Shown here: positions 14,343 through 22,167 of the stretch, piece after piece
Layout of the letters: each line of letters begins with the position of its first letter
Numbering within the stretch: position 1 is the stretch's first letter
Source: an uncultured Clostridia bacterium
GTDB lineage: Bacteria > Bacillota > Clostridia > Oscillospirales > Acutalibacteraceae
Length of the DNA stretch: 62,433 nt
Direction of reading: 5' to 3'
Assembly (NCBI GenBank): GCA_947631855.1
Contig: CANRMX010000006.1
Location: 1 to 62,433, forward strand
Made by a program: the position numbers and the translations under genes
Notes under the pieces: model-generated
The model's database searches: none
What the model saw: only the letters and a program-made list of their open reading frames with translations
What the model was told of the DNA's origin: nothing

Positions 14343-14870
14343 ATGAGATTATTCGTTTCTTTCTCAGCAAGGAAAACCGGTAATTGCGCTCAGATCATTG
14401 ATTTTATCAAGGAGCCGCAGGACAAGGTGATCTATTATATGGATTTGAACACCCATGGGTGCAGCAATTGCGGTTATGAGTGTTTCAAAACACAATGCAA
14501 ATATCTGGGCGATGATGTTTATCGTCTTTACAGCAGTTTTGAGCGCTATGAAAAAGTCATTTTGCTTGTACCGATGTACTGCGGAAATCCTTCCTCCCTA
14601 TATTTTGGCTTTAACGAAAGAAGCCAGGACTTTTTCATGCACCATGAAAAAGAATATTTATCCTTTGCGGAAAGACTTTTCATCATCGGCGTCTATGGAA
14701 GCGAGAAGGAATCCCCAGATTTTATAAGGTGTTTTGAAAAATGGTTTGAGGGGACTCCTTATCCACATCATGTCCTGGGAATCGAACGCCACTTGTATCA
14801 GCAGACAATGAAGGACAGCGTGCTCGATATTGAGCCGATTAAAAAGGCATTACAGGGGTTTATGCGATAA
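14343..14870 (+). CDS. Flavodoxin-like NAD(P)H-dependent FMN reductase family protein
   Basis: 175 residues. The opening MRLFVSFSARKTGNCAQIID resembles the flavodoxin phosphate-binding loop. CSNCGYECFKTQC (about 40-52) is the Cys cluster seen in iron-sulfur flavoprotein-like reductases, and VPMYCGNPSSLY resembles the second flavin loop. The coding sequence is clearly AT-richer than its neighbours (for example TATTTATCCTTTGCGG) and uses different codons, a sign of recent transfer. The GAGG before the ATG (GAGGTACCCA) is a weak ribosome site. The natural electron partner is unknown. Confidence 0.7.
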   Translation: MRLFVSFSARKTGNCAQIIDFIKEPQDKVIYYMDLNTHGCSNCGYECFKTQCKYLGDDVYRLYSSFERYEKVILLVPMYCGNPSSLYFGFNERSQDFFMHHEKEYLSFAERLFIIGVYGSEKESPDFIRCFEKWFEGTPYPHHVLGIERHLYQQTMKDSVLDIEPIKKALQGFMR

Positions 14871-14891
14871 AAACAGGCTGATTGGGGAAGA

Positions 14892-14979
14892 CCCGGCCGC
14901 ACCCGCCCCCGCGCCCTTTGGGCGCGGGGGCGCCTCCCGTTCCGGGAGGCCGCGCGAGGAGCGCGCGGGTGCGGCCGGG
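14892..14979. repeat. GC-rich cloverleaf palindrome
   Basis: An outer perfect 15-bp stem (14892-14906 with 14965-14979, CCCGGCCGCACCCGC and its complement) encloses three adjacent hairpins: 14907-14916/14920-14929 (10 bp), 14932-14939/14943-14950 (8 bp) and 14951-14955/14961-14965 (5 bp, sharing its last base with the outer stem). The whole 88 bp can fold into a four-arm junction on either strand. It lies between the low-GC flavodoxin gene and the convergent spmB. There is no T-run, so it is not a classical terminator. Confidence 0.85.
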
Positions 14980-14991
14980 GGCCCGATCCCA

Positions 14992-15507
14992 CTACAACAG
15001 CTTCACCGTGAGCACCGCAAGCACCACCGCTGTCGCGTCTCCCAAAAGGGCAGCGGGCACCGTGTACCGCAGCCGTTTATAGCCCCGCGCCCCAAAGTAC
15101 ACCGCCACCGCGTAAAAGGTGGTTTCCGTGGAGGACGCCAGCACCGAGGCGATCTTCCCGGTTTCGCTGTCCGGGCCGAAGCGCTCCATCAGCGACAGGG
15201 TATAGGCCGAAGCGCCGCTGCCGGAGATGGGCCGCAAAAGCGCCAGGGGCAGCACCTCCGGAGAGATGCCCACCACCTCCGCCAGGGGCCGCGCCAGCGA
15301 ACAGACGAGCTCCAGCAGCCCCGAGGCCCGCACCAACGTCACCGCCACGATCAGCCCGATCAGGGTGGGCAGCAGCCGCGCCGAGGTGGCGAGCCCCTCC
15401 TTTGCGCCCTCCAGAAAGGTATCGAACACGTCCACGCCCTTGACGAACCCAAACAGCACGATCGCCCCTACGATCACGGGCATGGCCGCCGCGCCCACCT
15501 GTGCCAT
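14992..15507 (-). CDS. spmB: Spore maturation protein B
   Basis: 171 residues and four or five hydrophobic segments. The family pattern is clear: IVGAIVLFGFVKGVDVFDTF, RPISGSGASAYTLSLMERFG and SSTETTFYAVAVYFGA, the nucleoside-recognition (Gate) type membrane fold. SpmB acts with SpmA in dehydration of the spore core in Bacillus and Clostridium. GAGGAGG precedes the ATG at 15507. It lies 13 nt behind spmA on the same strand, as is usual. Confidence 0.93.
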   Translation of the reverse strand: MAQVGAAAMPVIVGAIVLFGFVKGVDVFDTFLEGAKEGLATSARLLPTLIGLIVAVTLVRASGLLELVCSLARPLAEVVGISPEVLPLALLRPISGSGASAYTLSLMERFGPDSETGKIASVLASSTETTFYAVAVYFGARGYKRLRYTVPAALLGDATAVVLAVLTVKLL

Positions 15508-15520
15508 CCTGTTTTCCTCC

Positions 15521-16099
15521 TCAGTTGATTCTCCGCCGCTCCGCCAGCTTGCAGAAGGCCACGCAGGTGAGCAGCGCCGCGCAGGAGGTGATCCAGATCT
15601 GGGGCAGGATGCCAAAAGGCTCCGCGCTGCCGCATGAAGCCCGCATGGCGGCCATGTTCACCGGCAGCAGCTGGATGGACGCGGTGTTGATCACCACGAA
15701 CAGGATCATCCCTTTCGTCGGCGCGTCTCCGGGATTTTTCGCGGCCATGGCCTCCATCGCCGCCAGACCCAGCGGGGTGGCCGCGTTGCCCAGGCCCAGG
15801 AAATTGGCGGAAAGGTTCATGCAGATCTTCCCTTGAATTTCCCCATCTTCCTGGTATTCGGGGAACAGCCGGCCGATCACCGGCCCCAGCGCCGATGCGA
15901 ACAGCCCGGTGAGGCCGCTCTTTTCGGCGATCTTCAAAAACCCCAGCCAGGCGCACATGCTGCCCAGCAGGGACATTGTCAATTCCACGGCGGTAGCCGC
16001 GCCCTCCAGTAGCGCGACGGAGAGGTCGGCGATCCGCCCTGTGGCCAGGGCGCAGAGCACGCTCAGGACGATCATACCGGCCCAGAGCACATTGAGCAT
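15521..16099 (-). CDS. spmA: Spore maturation protein A
   Basis: 192 residues, polytopic membrane protein of the nucleoside-recognition fold. Recognisable stretches are MLNVLWAGMIVLSVLCALAT, ICMNLSANFLGLGNAATPLG and FVVINTASIQLLPVNMAAMR. It works with SpmB (next gene) in spore core dehydration and heat resistance. GGAGGGAG lies directly upstream of the ATG. The pair is divergent from the dipeptidase gene. Presence of spmAB supports a spore-forming host. Confidence 0.93.
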   Translation of the reverse strand: MLNVLWAGMIVLSVLCALATGRIADLSVALLEGAATAVELTMSLLGSMCAWLGFLKIAEKSGLTGLFASALGPVIGRLFPEYQEDGEIQGKICMNLSANFLGLGNAATPLGLAAMEAMAAKNPGDAPTKGMILFVVINTASIQLLPVNMAAMRASCGSAEPFGILPQIWITSCAALLTCVAFCKLAERRRIN

Positions 16100-16126
16100 T
16101 TTTCTCCCTCCGTTTCTCCATTCCCC

Positions 16127-16155
16127 TTGACTTTGCCGCCAAAAGAGGGTATCGT
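16127..16155 (+). promoter_or_regulatory. Promoter of the dipeptidase gene
   Basis: TTGACT (16127-16132) and TATCGT (16150-16155) with 17 bp between them, 33 nt ahead of the start codon. Confidence 0.6.
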
Positions 16156-16187
16156 TATGGCAGACTCAATGCAGGAAAGGTGATACT

Positions 16188-17567
16188 ATGCTGTTTGGCG
16201 AAAAGATTTTGGCCTATTGGGACGATATCCTGTCCGATTTGGGCAAGCTGGTGGCGGTGCCCTCGGTGGCGACTCCCACCCCGGGGCCCCATCCCTTTGG
16301 CGACGACTGCGCAAAGGCGCTGGATACCGTGCTGGCCATGGCAGAGGGCTATGGGCTCAAGACCAAAAATGTGGATTATTACGCGGGGCACGCCGAGTAC
16401 GGCGAGGGCGAGGGCAACGCGGTGGTCATGGCCCATGTGGACGTGGTGCCCGCCGGCGAGGGCTGGGATACGGAGCCCTATCAACTGGTGATCGCCGACG
16501 GCCGGGCCTTTGGCCGGGGCGTGGCGGACGACAAGGGTGCGGCCATCGTGGCGCTGCACTGCCTGCGGGCCCTCAAGGATGCGGGCGTTCAGGGCAAGCG
16601 CAAGCTGCGGGTGATCTTCGGCTGCGGCGAGGAGATCGGCATGGCCGACATTCCCCACTATTTTGCCCAGGAGCAGCTGCCCGACATGGGCTTCACGCCC
16701 GATTCCAGCTACGGCATCTGCCACTGTGAAAAGGGCATCATCAATCTGCGCGTCACCGGCAGGAACGATTCCCCGGTCGTCAAGACTTTCTCCGCCGGTA
16801 CCGTCTCCAACGCGGTGCCCGCCAAGGCCCTGTGTGAAATTCGCTGCACCGCCGCGGATCGGGAAAAGCTCCTGCGGGCCGCCGAGTCCGCCGCCATCGG
16901 ATTTGAGATCACCCCCACCGAGGACGGCGCATCCATCCTCGCCAAGGGCAGAGCCTCCCACGCGGCGTTCCCTCAGAACGGCCAGAACGCAGCGGCCCAT
17001 CTTGTCAAGCTCCTGGCCCAGGTCTTTGGCGCGGAATCTCTGGGGAGCTTCTTCGCCTTTGTCTTTGACAAGATCGGCCTGGCCACCGACGGCTCCAACA
17101 TCGGCGTGCAGTGCGCGGATGAGTCCAGCGGGCCGCTCACCTTCAATCTGGGGCTGCTCTCTGCCGACGAAACTTCCTGCAGCCTGACGGTGGATATCCG
17201 CTATCCCGCCACCCTGCAGGGCGGGCCCATCAGCGAGACCATCCGGGCCGCCGCGGAGCAGTACGGCCTTACCTACACGCTGCTGTCCGACGCCGAGCCC
17301 CTCTATCTGCCCAAGGAGAGCCCGTTGATCTCCCTGCTGTCCGGCGCGTATCGGGACGTCACCGGGGAGGACTGCACGGTCTTCTCCATGGGCGGCGGCA
17401 CCTATGCCCGGCAGATGCACGGCCGGGGCGTGGCCTTCGGGCCGGGCTTCCCGGGCGATGAGGACGGCCACGAGCACGACGTCAACGAGCGCATCCATCT
17501 GGATTCCCTCAAGCGCCACGCGGAGATCTGTTTGGAGGCCATGTACCGAATGCTCACCGCGGATTAA
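16188..17567 (+). CDS. M20 family dipeptidase, PepV/Sapep type
   Basis: 459 residues, the usual length for PepV. Zinc-site motifs in order: MAHVDVVPAGEGW (first His and its Asp), GRGVADDKGAA (bridging Asp), GCGEEIGMADI (Glu pair) and FGPGFPGDEDGHEHDVNER (last His). The family removes N-terminal residues from dipeptides and requires Zn or Mn. AGGAAAGGTGAT precedes the ATG. The last ten codons including the stop (EAMYRMLTAD) are repeated twice downstream. It is convergent with ackA across a 415-bp gap. Confidence 0.9.
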   Translation: MLFGEKILAYWDDILSDLGKLVAVPSVATPTPGPHPFGDDCAKALDTVLAMAEGYGLKTKNVDYYAGHAEYGEGEGNAVVMAHVDVVPAGEGWDTEPYQLVIADGRAFGRGVADDKGAAIVALHCLRALKDAGVQGKRKLRVIFGCGEEIGMADIPHYFAQEQLPDMGFTPDSSYGICHCEKGIINLRVTGRNDSPVVKTFSAGTVSNAVPAKALCEIRCTAADREKLLRAAESAAIGFEITPTEDGASILAKGRASHAAFPQNGQNAAAHLVKLLAQVFGAESLGSFFAFVFDKIGLATDGSNIGVQCADESSGPLTFNLGLLSADETSCSLTVDIRYPATLQGGPISETIRAAAEQYGLTYTLLSDAEPLYLPKESPLISLLSGAYRDVTGEDCTVFSMGGGTYARQMHGRGVAFGPGFPGDEDGHEHDVNERIHLDSLKRHAEICLEAMYRMLTAD

Positions 17568-17865
17568 GCGTTCTTGTCAATTGTATGGGAGCCTCCGGCG
17601 GCTTATGCCTTGGCCCTCCACTGTGAACTCGTTTTGGTATTTTTTAGGGCACCCCCGATCTTCCTTGAAAGGCCATGTACCGCATACTCACTGCGAACTA
17701 AGTGTTCTTGTCAATTGTATGGATGCCTCCGGCGGGTTATGCCTTGGCCCTCCACTGTGAACTCGCTTTCGTATTTTTTAGGGCACCCCCGATGGGGGTG
17801 CCCTGATTTTCCTTGAAAGCCCGTACCGCATGCTCACTGCGGACTAAGCGCCTTGTCAATTGTAT
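17541..17865 (+). repeat. Tandem repeats of the dipeptidase 3' end plus downstream terminator region
   Basis: Three units begin with the gene's last codons at 17541, 17675 and about 17821 (periods 134 and 146 bp). Each carries the YRxLTAx codons, a stop, then TTCTTGTCAATTGTATGG or its shortened form. The second unit holds a full terminator hairpin, the first has lost one arm of it (about 12 bp). The third unit encodes YRMLTAD-stop exactly as the gene does, with three base differences that are all synonymous. Confidence 0.9.
17781..17810 (+). terminator. Terminator in the second repeat unit behind the dipeptidase gene
   Basis: GGGCACCCCC (17781-17790) and GGGGGTGCCC (17794-17803) form a perfect 10-bp stem with a three-base loop, followed by TGATTTT. 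Confidence 0.8.
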
Positions 17866-17934
17866 GGGAGCAGCGGGTTATGCGCCCGGAAGTCGGCAAT
17901 CGCCAGTGGTGTGCCGGGCTTTCTCTTTGATCCC

Positions 17935-17966
17935 ATAAAAAATGACCTCCCTGCAAAACAGGGAGG
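17935..17966 (-). terminator. ackA terminator
   Basis: Read on the minus strand, CCTCCCTG (17959-17966) pairs with CAGGGAGG (17946-17953), followed by a T-run (17936-17942 on the plus strand is A-rich). It ends the acetate kinase transcript. Confidence 0.85.
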
Positions 17967-17982
17967 CCATTCATTTCTATGC

Positions 17983-19194
17983 TTACTGTTTCTCCACCAG
18001 AGCCTTGGTATCTCTGGCGATGACCAGTTCCTCATTGGTGGGAATGACGTACACGGCGATGGAGGAATCCTCCGTGGAGATCTTGCCCTCCTTGCCCAGC
18101 CGCATCTCCTGGTTGAGATCGGGATCGATCTTCAGGCCCATGTAGCCGAAGTATTCGCCCACGCCCTTCCGGTGGCGGGCCTGGTTCTCGCCCAGCCCGG
18201 CGGTAAACACGATGGCGTCGCAGCCGCCCATGGCGGTGATGTACCCGCTGATGATCTTGGCCACCTGGTACTGCAAGATCTGATGGGCCAGCTGCGCCCG
18301 GGGATTGCCCGAATCGGCGGCAGCGCTCACGTCCCGATCATCGGAGGAAACGCCGGAGAGGCCCAGCAGGCCGGATTTCTTGTTGAGCAGCTGATCCATC
18401 TCGCTGGGGCTCAGGTGCTCCTGCTCCATGATGAAGGTGACCACGGAGGGATCCAGAGAGCCGGAACGGGTGCCCATGATGAAGCCATCCAGCGGGGTCA
18501 GGCCCATGCTGGTGTCGATCACCTTGCCGTGATCCACGGCGGTGATGGAGGAACCGTTGCCCAGATGGCAGGTGACCAGCTTCAACTCCTCGATGGGCTT
18601 GCCCATCAGCTCGGCGCACCGGGCGCTCACATAGCGGTGAGAGGTGCCGTGGAAGCCGTAGCGGCGGACAGCGTACTTCTCGTAATACTCATAGGGTACG
18701 CCGAAGATGTACGCCTTGGGGGGCATGGTGGAGTGGAACGCGGTGTCGAACACCACCACTTCGGGCACGTCCTTGCCGAAGACCTCCTGGCAGGCGCGGA
18801 TGCCCTGCACATGGGCCTTGTTGTGCAGCGGGGCCAGAGGGATCAGGCTCTCGATGCCCTCCACCACCTTGTCGTCCACCAGCACGGATTCGCTGAACAG
18901 CGACCCGCCCTGCACGATGCGGTGGCCCACGGCGGTGACTTCGTCCAGGCTCTTGATCACGCCGTATTCGCTGTCGATCAGGGCGTTCTTCACCTGGGTG
19001 AAGGCGGCGGTGTGGTCGGGCATGGCCACGTCCTCCTTGTGGAGCTCCCGGCCGTCGGCGGTCTTGTGGGTGAACAGACCGGAATCCATGCCGATGCGCT
19101 CGCAATTGCCCTTGCAGAGCATTTCCTCGGTGTCCATGTCGATGAGCTGATACTTCAGCGACGAGCTTCCGGCGTTGATGACAAGAATCTTCAT
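17983..19194 (-). CDS. ackA: Acetate kinase
   Basis: 403 residues. Signatures MKILVINAGSSSLKYQLIDM, TSHRYVSARCAELM, GTRSGSLDPSVVTF and VFTAGLGENQARHR are those of acetate kinase (ASKHA fold). It transfers phosphate from acetyl phosphate to ADP, the ATP-forming step of acetate fermentation. No pta gene is next to it; PduL at 9941-10507 can supply acetyl phosphate. AAAGGATG is placed before the ATG. It is divergent from tmcAL with overlapping promoters. Confidence 0.97.
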   Translation of the reverse strand: MKILVINAGSSSLKYQLIDMDTEEMLCKGNCERIGMDSGLFTHKTADGRELHKEDVAMPDHTAAFTQVKNALIDSEYGVIKSLDEVTAVGHRIVQGGSLFSESVLVDDKVVEGIESLIPLAPLHNKAHVQGIRACQEVFGKDVPEVVVFDTAFHSTMPPKAYIFGVPYEYYEKYAVRRYGFHGTSHRYVSARCAELMGKPIEELKLVTCHLGNGSSITAVDHGKVIDTSMGLTPLDGFIMGTRSGSLDPSVVTFIMEQEHLSPSEMDQLLNKKSGLLGLSGVSSDDRDVSAAADSGNPRAQLAHQILQYQVAKIISGYITAMGGCDAIVFTAGLGENQARHRKGVGEYFGYMGLKIDPDLNQEMRLGKEGKISTEDSSIAVYVIPTNEELVIARDTKALVEKQ

Positions 19195-19250
19195 AAAGCG
19201 ATCATCCTTTCAAATATATCTGCGTCCGGGGTCGGCCCGGGATTTGCCAC

Positions 19251-19279
19251 TTGTGCGCCGGGCTGGAATCGGTTACAAT
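19251..19279 (+). promoter_or_regulatory. tmcAL promoter
   Basis: TTGTGC (19251-19256) and TACAAT (19274-19279) spaced by 17 bp. Confidence 0.5.
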
Positions 19280-19314
19280 AGGAGCAGCACACGCCGCCCG
19301 GCGCCACAACGCCT

Positions 19315-19343
19315 ATTGTAGTACATTTTGGGCGCAAATTCAA
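19315..19343 (-). promoter_or_regulatory. ackA promoter, overlapping the tmcAL leader
   Basis: On the minus strand TTGAAT (19338-19343) and TACAAT (19315-19320) with a 17-bp spacer. It lies inside the tmcAL leader, 16 bp from its start codon, so the two genes' transcription could interfere. Confidence 0.65.
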
Positions 19344-19358
19344 GGAGTTTGAAGGAAA

Positions 19359-20549
19359 ATGCCTGAGAAAATCAAGATTTCCGCCGTGATCTGCGAATTG
19401 AATCCCCTCCACGGGGGCCACGCCCGGCTTTTTGCCCGGGCAAAGGAATCGCAAAACGCCCTGGTGTGCATCCTCAGCGGGAACTTCGTCCAGCGTGGGG
19501 ACGCAGCGATTTTGGACAAGTGGGCCCGTACCCGGCTGGCGCTGGAGACCGGCGCGGACCTGGTGATCGAGCTGCCCCTGCCCTGGGCGTGCGCCGGGGC
19601 CGAGCGGTTTGCCTCTGGCGGCGTGGCGCTGGCGGAGGCGTTGGGCTGTGTGGATTCTCTGGTGTTCGGCTGCAAGACGGAGGATGCCGGGGCCCTCACC
19701 CGGATCGCGGCGGCCCTGCTTTCCCCGGAATATGCCGCCTGCCTTCGGGCTCTCCCGGAGACCGGCGACCCCTTTGCCAAGCGCCGGGAGCAGGCGCTGG
19801 GGCAGCTGCTGGGGGAGGAGATCGTGCCCATCCTGCGGGAACCCAACGCCATTTTGGGGATCGAATACATCAAGGCGCTGCGCAAAGGATCGTCCTCCAT
19901 CCGGCCCGTACCCGTCCTCCGGCAGGGCGCGGGCCACGACCGCCCCGCCCGGCCCCATGAACTGCCCTCCTCCAGTGAGCTGCGGCAGGCGCTGCTGGCG
20001 GGCAGGGACGTGGCCGATATGGTGCCGGAAAGCACTGGGGCGTGCATCCGGCAGCTGCAAGCGGCCGGGGCGTTTCCTTGCTCGCTGGAATATCTGGAGC
20101 GTGCGATTTTATGTAAACTTCGCACCCTGCCTCTGGCCGATTTTGCCGCCCTCCCGGACGTGAGCGAGGGCCTGGAACACCGGCTGCTGGTCGCCGCCCG
20201 CCGGGCCGGCAGCTTGGAGGAATTCTACACCCTGGTGAAGTCCAAGCGCTACGCTCTGGCGCGGATTCGCCGGCTGGCCCTGTACGCTTTTTTGGATCTC
20301 CGCGCGCCCCTGCCGGAGCGGCCCCCGTATCTGCGGGTGCTGGGCATGAGCGCCATGGGGGAGGCGATCCTGCGGCAGGCCGCGCCCACGCTGCCCATCG
20401 TGGCCCGGCCCAAAGACTTGGAGAAGCTGGATGCCGCCGGGCAGGCGCTGTTTGCGCTGGAAGCCCGGGCAGACGATCTATATGCTCTTTCTTCTCCAAA
20501 AGCACAACCTTGCGGGCGGGACTACACAGAAAAGCTGATTCGGGTGTAA
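19359..20549 (+). CDS. tmcAL: tRNA(Met) cytidine acetate ligase
   Basis: 396 residues. A nucleotidyltransferase fold opens with ICELNPLHGGHARLFARAK (the HxGH motif), followed by LSGNFVQRGDAAILDKWART, both diagnostic of TmcAL. This enzyme uses ATP and acetate to make N4-acetylcytidine at the wobble position of elongator tRNA-Met in Firmicutes. The C-terminal helical half carries the tRNA-binding region. The divergent neighbour ackA also handles acetate. CAAGGAG precedes the ATG at 19359. Confidence 0.9.
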   Translation: MPEKIKISAVICELNPLHGGHARLFARAKESQNALVCILSGNFVQRGDAAILDKWARTRLALETGADLVIELPLPWACAGAERFASGGVALAEALGCVDSLVFGCKTEDAGALTRIAAALLSPEYAACLRALPETGDPFAKRREQALGQLLGEEIVPILREPNAILGIEYIKALRKGSSSIRPVPVLRQGAGHDRPARPHELPSSSELRQALLAGRDVADMVPESTGACIRQLQAAGAFPCSLEYLERAILCKLRTLPLADFAALPDVSEGLEHRLLVAARRAGSLEEFYTLVKSKRYALARIRRLALYAFLDLRAPLPERPPYLRVLGMSAMGEAILRQAAPTLPIVARPKDLEKLDAAGQALFALEARADDLYALSSPKAQPCGRDYTEKLIRV

Positions 20550-20627
20550 GAGGTTTCTTTTGAAAAAAAAGAAAAAATAAATTTTTCTTTTGGGCAATCA
20601 GATTTTCCCACGGGGTGCTCTATCCTC

Positions 20628-20655
20628 TTGACGATTTCCCGTTCTGTGATACAAT
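20628..20655 (+). promoter_or_regulatory. Promoter of the nitroreductase-SGNH pair
   Basis: TTGACG (20628-20633) and TACAAT (20650-20655), spacer 16 bp, 29 nt ahead of the nitroreductase start. Confidence 0.7.
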
Positions 20656-20684
20656 GAAAGCAGAAACTTCTGGAGGTGCTTTTT

Positions 20685-21203
20685 ATGGATTTCCTTTCTC
20701 TGGCCAAAGCGCGGTACTCCGTGCGCAAGCTGGCGGACCGGCCCGTGGAGCAGGAGAAGCTGGACAAAATCTTGGCCGCGGCGATGGCGGCGCCCACCGC
20801 CACCAACAGCCAGCCCATTAAGATTTGGGTGATGCAGAGCCCGGAGGCGCTGGAGAAGGTGCGGCAGACCAATTCTTTCCCGTTCGTGCAGGCGGCGCCG
20901 GTGGTGTTCGTCGTCGGCGGCGATCCGAAAACCGCCTGGAAGCGGCCCTTCGACGGCCACAGCTTCGCGGAGGTGGACGCCTCCATCGTGGCGACCCATA
21001 TCATGCTGGCAGTGCAGGATCAGGGTCTGGGCACCACCTGGGTGGGGTATTTCGATCCCGATAAAATGAAGGCGCTTTTCCCGGAGATGGAGGGCTACGA
21101 ATTAGTCGCGCTGTTCGCGGTGGGGTATCCCGCGGAGGATTCCGCGCCCTCCGAGCGGCACGCCCTTTCCAGGCCTGCGGACGAATTGATCCGCGTGCTG
21201 TGA
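20685..21203 (+). CDS. Nitroreductase family FMN-dependent oxidoreductase
   Basis: 172 residues. It starts MDFLSLAKARYSVRKLADRP, the classic RRSVR-type FMN-phosphate motif, followed by AAMAAPTATNSQPIKIWV. DQGLGTTWVGYFDPD and LVALFAVGYPAED mark the C-terminal part of the fold. Such enzymes reduce flavin and nitro compounds with NAD(P)H as homodimers; the physiological substrate is unknown. GGAGGTG precedes the ATG at 20685. The SGNH hydrolase starts 25 nt behind and is probably cotranscribed. Confidence 0.88.
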   Translation: MDFLSLAKARYSVRKLADRPVEQEKLDKILAAAMAAPTATNSQPIKIWVMQSPEALEKVRQTNSFPFVQAAPVVFVVGGDPKTAWKRPFDGHSFAEVDASIVATHIMLAVQDQGLGTTWVGYFDPDKMKALFPEMEGYELVALFAVGYPAEDSAPSERHALSRPADELIRVL

Positions 21204-21228
21204 GCAAAATCGACAGGAGGATGAAACA

Positions 21229-21915
21229 ATGGACGATCAGGAGAAAATGCAGCAGTTTTTTGAGGAAATGAGCAAGCGGGACAAGGCCGACAAGGTGCAG
21301 CGGTACCGCAGGCTCAACAAGTTCGTGCGGCCGGGGCAGATCCTGTTTGTGGGCTCCAGCCTGATGGAGCAGTTCCCGGTCAACGAGCTTTTGATGGATC
21401 TGGGCCTGCCCTACTCCGTTTACAACCGTGGGATCGGCGGCTTCACCACCACGGAGCTGATGGAGGTGCTGGACGTCTGCGTCTACGATTTGAAGCCCGC
21501 CCACGTGTTCATCAATATCGGCACCAACGACCTCAACGGCCCCGACTACTCCTTTGAGGGCCTGATGGAGCGGTATGAGGCCATCCTCACCGCCATTCTG
21601 GAGCACCTGCCTGGGGTGAAGCTGCACCTGCTGGCCTACTATCCCATGAGCGAAAAGGTCATCGCGCAAAACCCCATGATGGCGGGGATCCTCCAGCACC
21701 GCAACAACGTGCGGGTGGCGGAGGCCAATGCCGGGGTCAAGGCGCTGGCGGAGAAGCTGGGCGCGGAATTCCTGGACTGCAATGCAGGCATCACGGACGA
21801 TGAGGGCAACATGAAGCCGGAGTACACCATCGAGGGCATGCACATGTACGGCGACGGGTACTATCAGGTGCTGCAGGCCCTGCTGCCCACCTTGAAGAAA
21901 ATCGCGGAAGCGTAA
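21229..21915 (+). CDS. SGNH/GDSL hydrolase
   Basis: 228 residues. Block I is LFVGSSLMEQFP with the nucleophilic Ser. Block II is NRGIGGFTTTE with its Gly, block III NIGTNDLNG with its Asn, and block V lies in IEGMHMYGDGYY with the catalytic Asp/His region. The family includes lipases, acetyl-esterases and carbohydrate deacetylases; no signal peptide is present, so it should act in the cytosol. Ribosome site GGAGG precedes the ATG. A terminator follows at 21948. Confidence 0.85.
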   Translation: MDDQEKMQQFFEEMSKRDKADKVQRYRRLNKFVRPGQILFVGSSLMEQFPVNELLMDLGLPYSVYNRGIGGFTTTELMEVLDVCVYDLKPAHVFINIGTNDLNGPDYSFEGLMERYEAILTAILEHLPGVKLHLLAYYPMSEKVIAQNPMMAGILQHRNNVRVAEANAGVKALAEKLGAEFLDCNAGITDDEGNMKPEYTIEGMHMYGDGYYQVLQALLPTLKKIAEA

Positions 21916-21947
21916 ACCGGGCGCGGTCAACACAGAAGAACAGCTGT

Positions 21948-21978
21948 CCTCCGGCCTCAACACCCGGAGGATTTTTTT
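21948..21978 (+). terminator. Terminator behind the SGNH hydrolase gene
   Basis: CCTCCGG (21948-21954) pairs with CCGGAGG (21964-21970), followed by seven T. Confidence 0.85.
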
Positions 21979-22167
21979 GCGGTCCGGCAATTTCCCGGGA
22001 AAAGTCCCACCATAAGGCGACAGGATTTGTGCAGGTTTTTTGCCCCCCCAGTTGACGGGGCAGATTTTACACGGTATAATTGACTATATGTATTTCGTGA
22101 TCGGCGTTGAGACGTCCGGCCGTGCACAAAGAAGACCCGTGCCGGCCGGTGGAAAGGAGTGGGACGC

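Noticed and set aside
14892-14979. tRNA gene in the cloverleaf
   Set aside because: Arm lengths are wrong (15-bp outer stem), there is no T-loop GTTCGANTC-like sequence and no CCA end.
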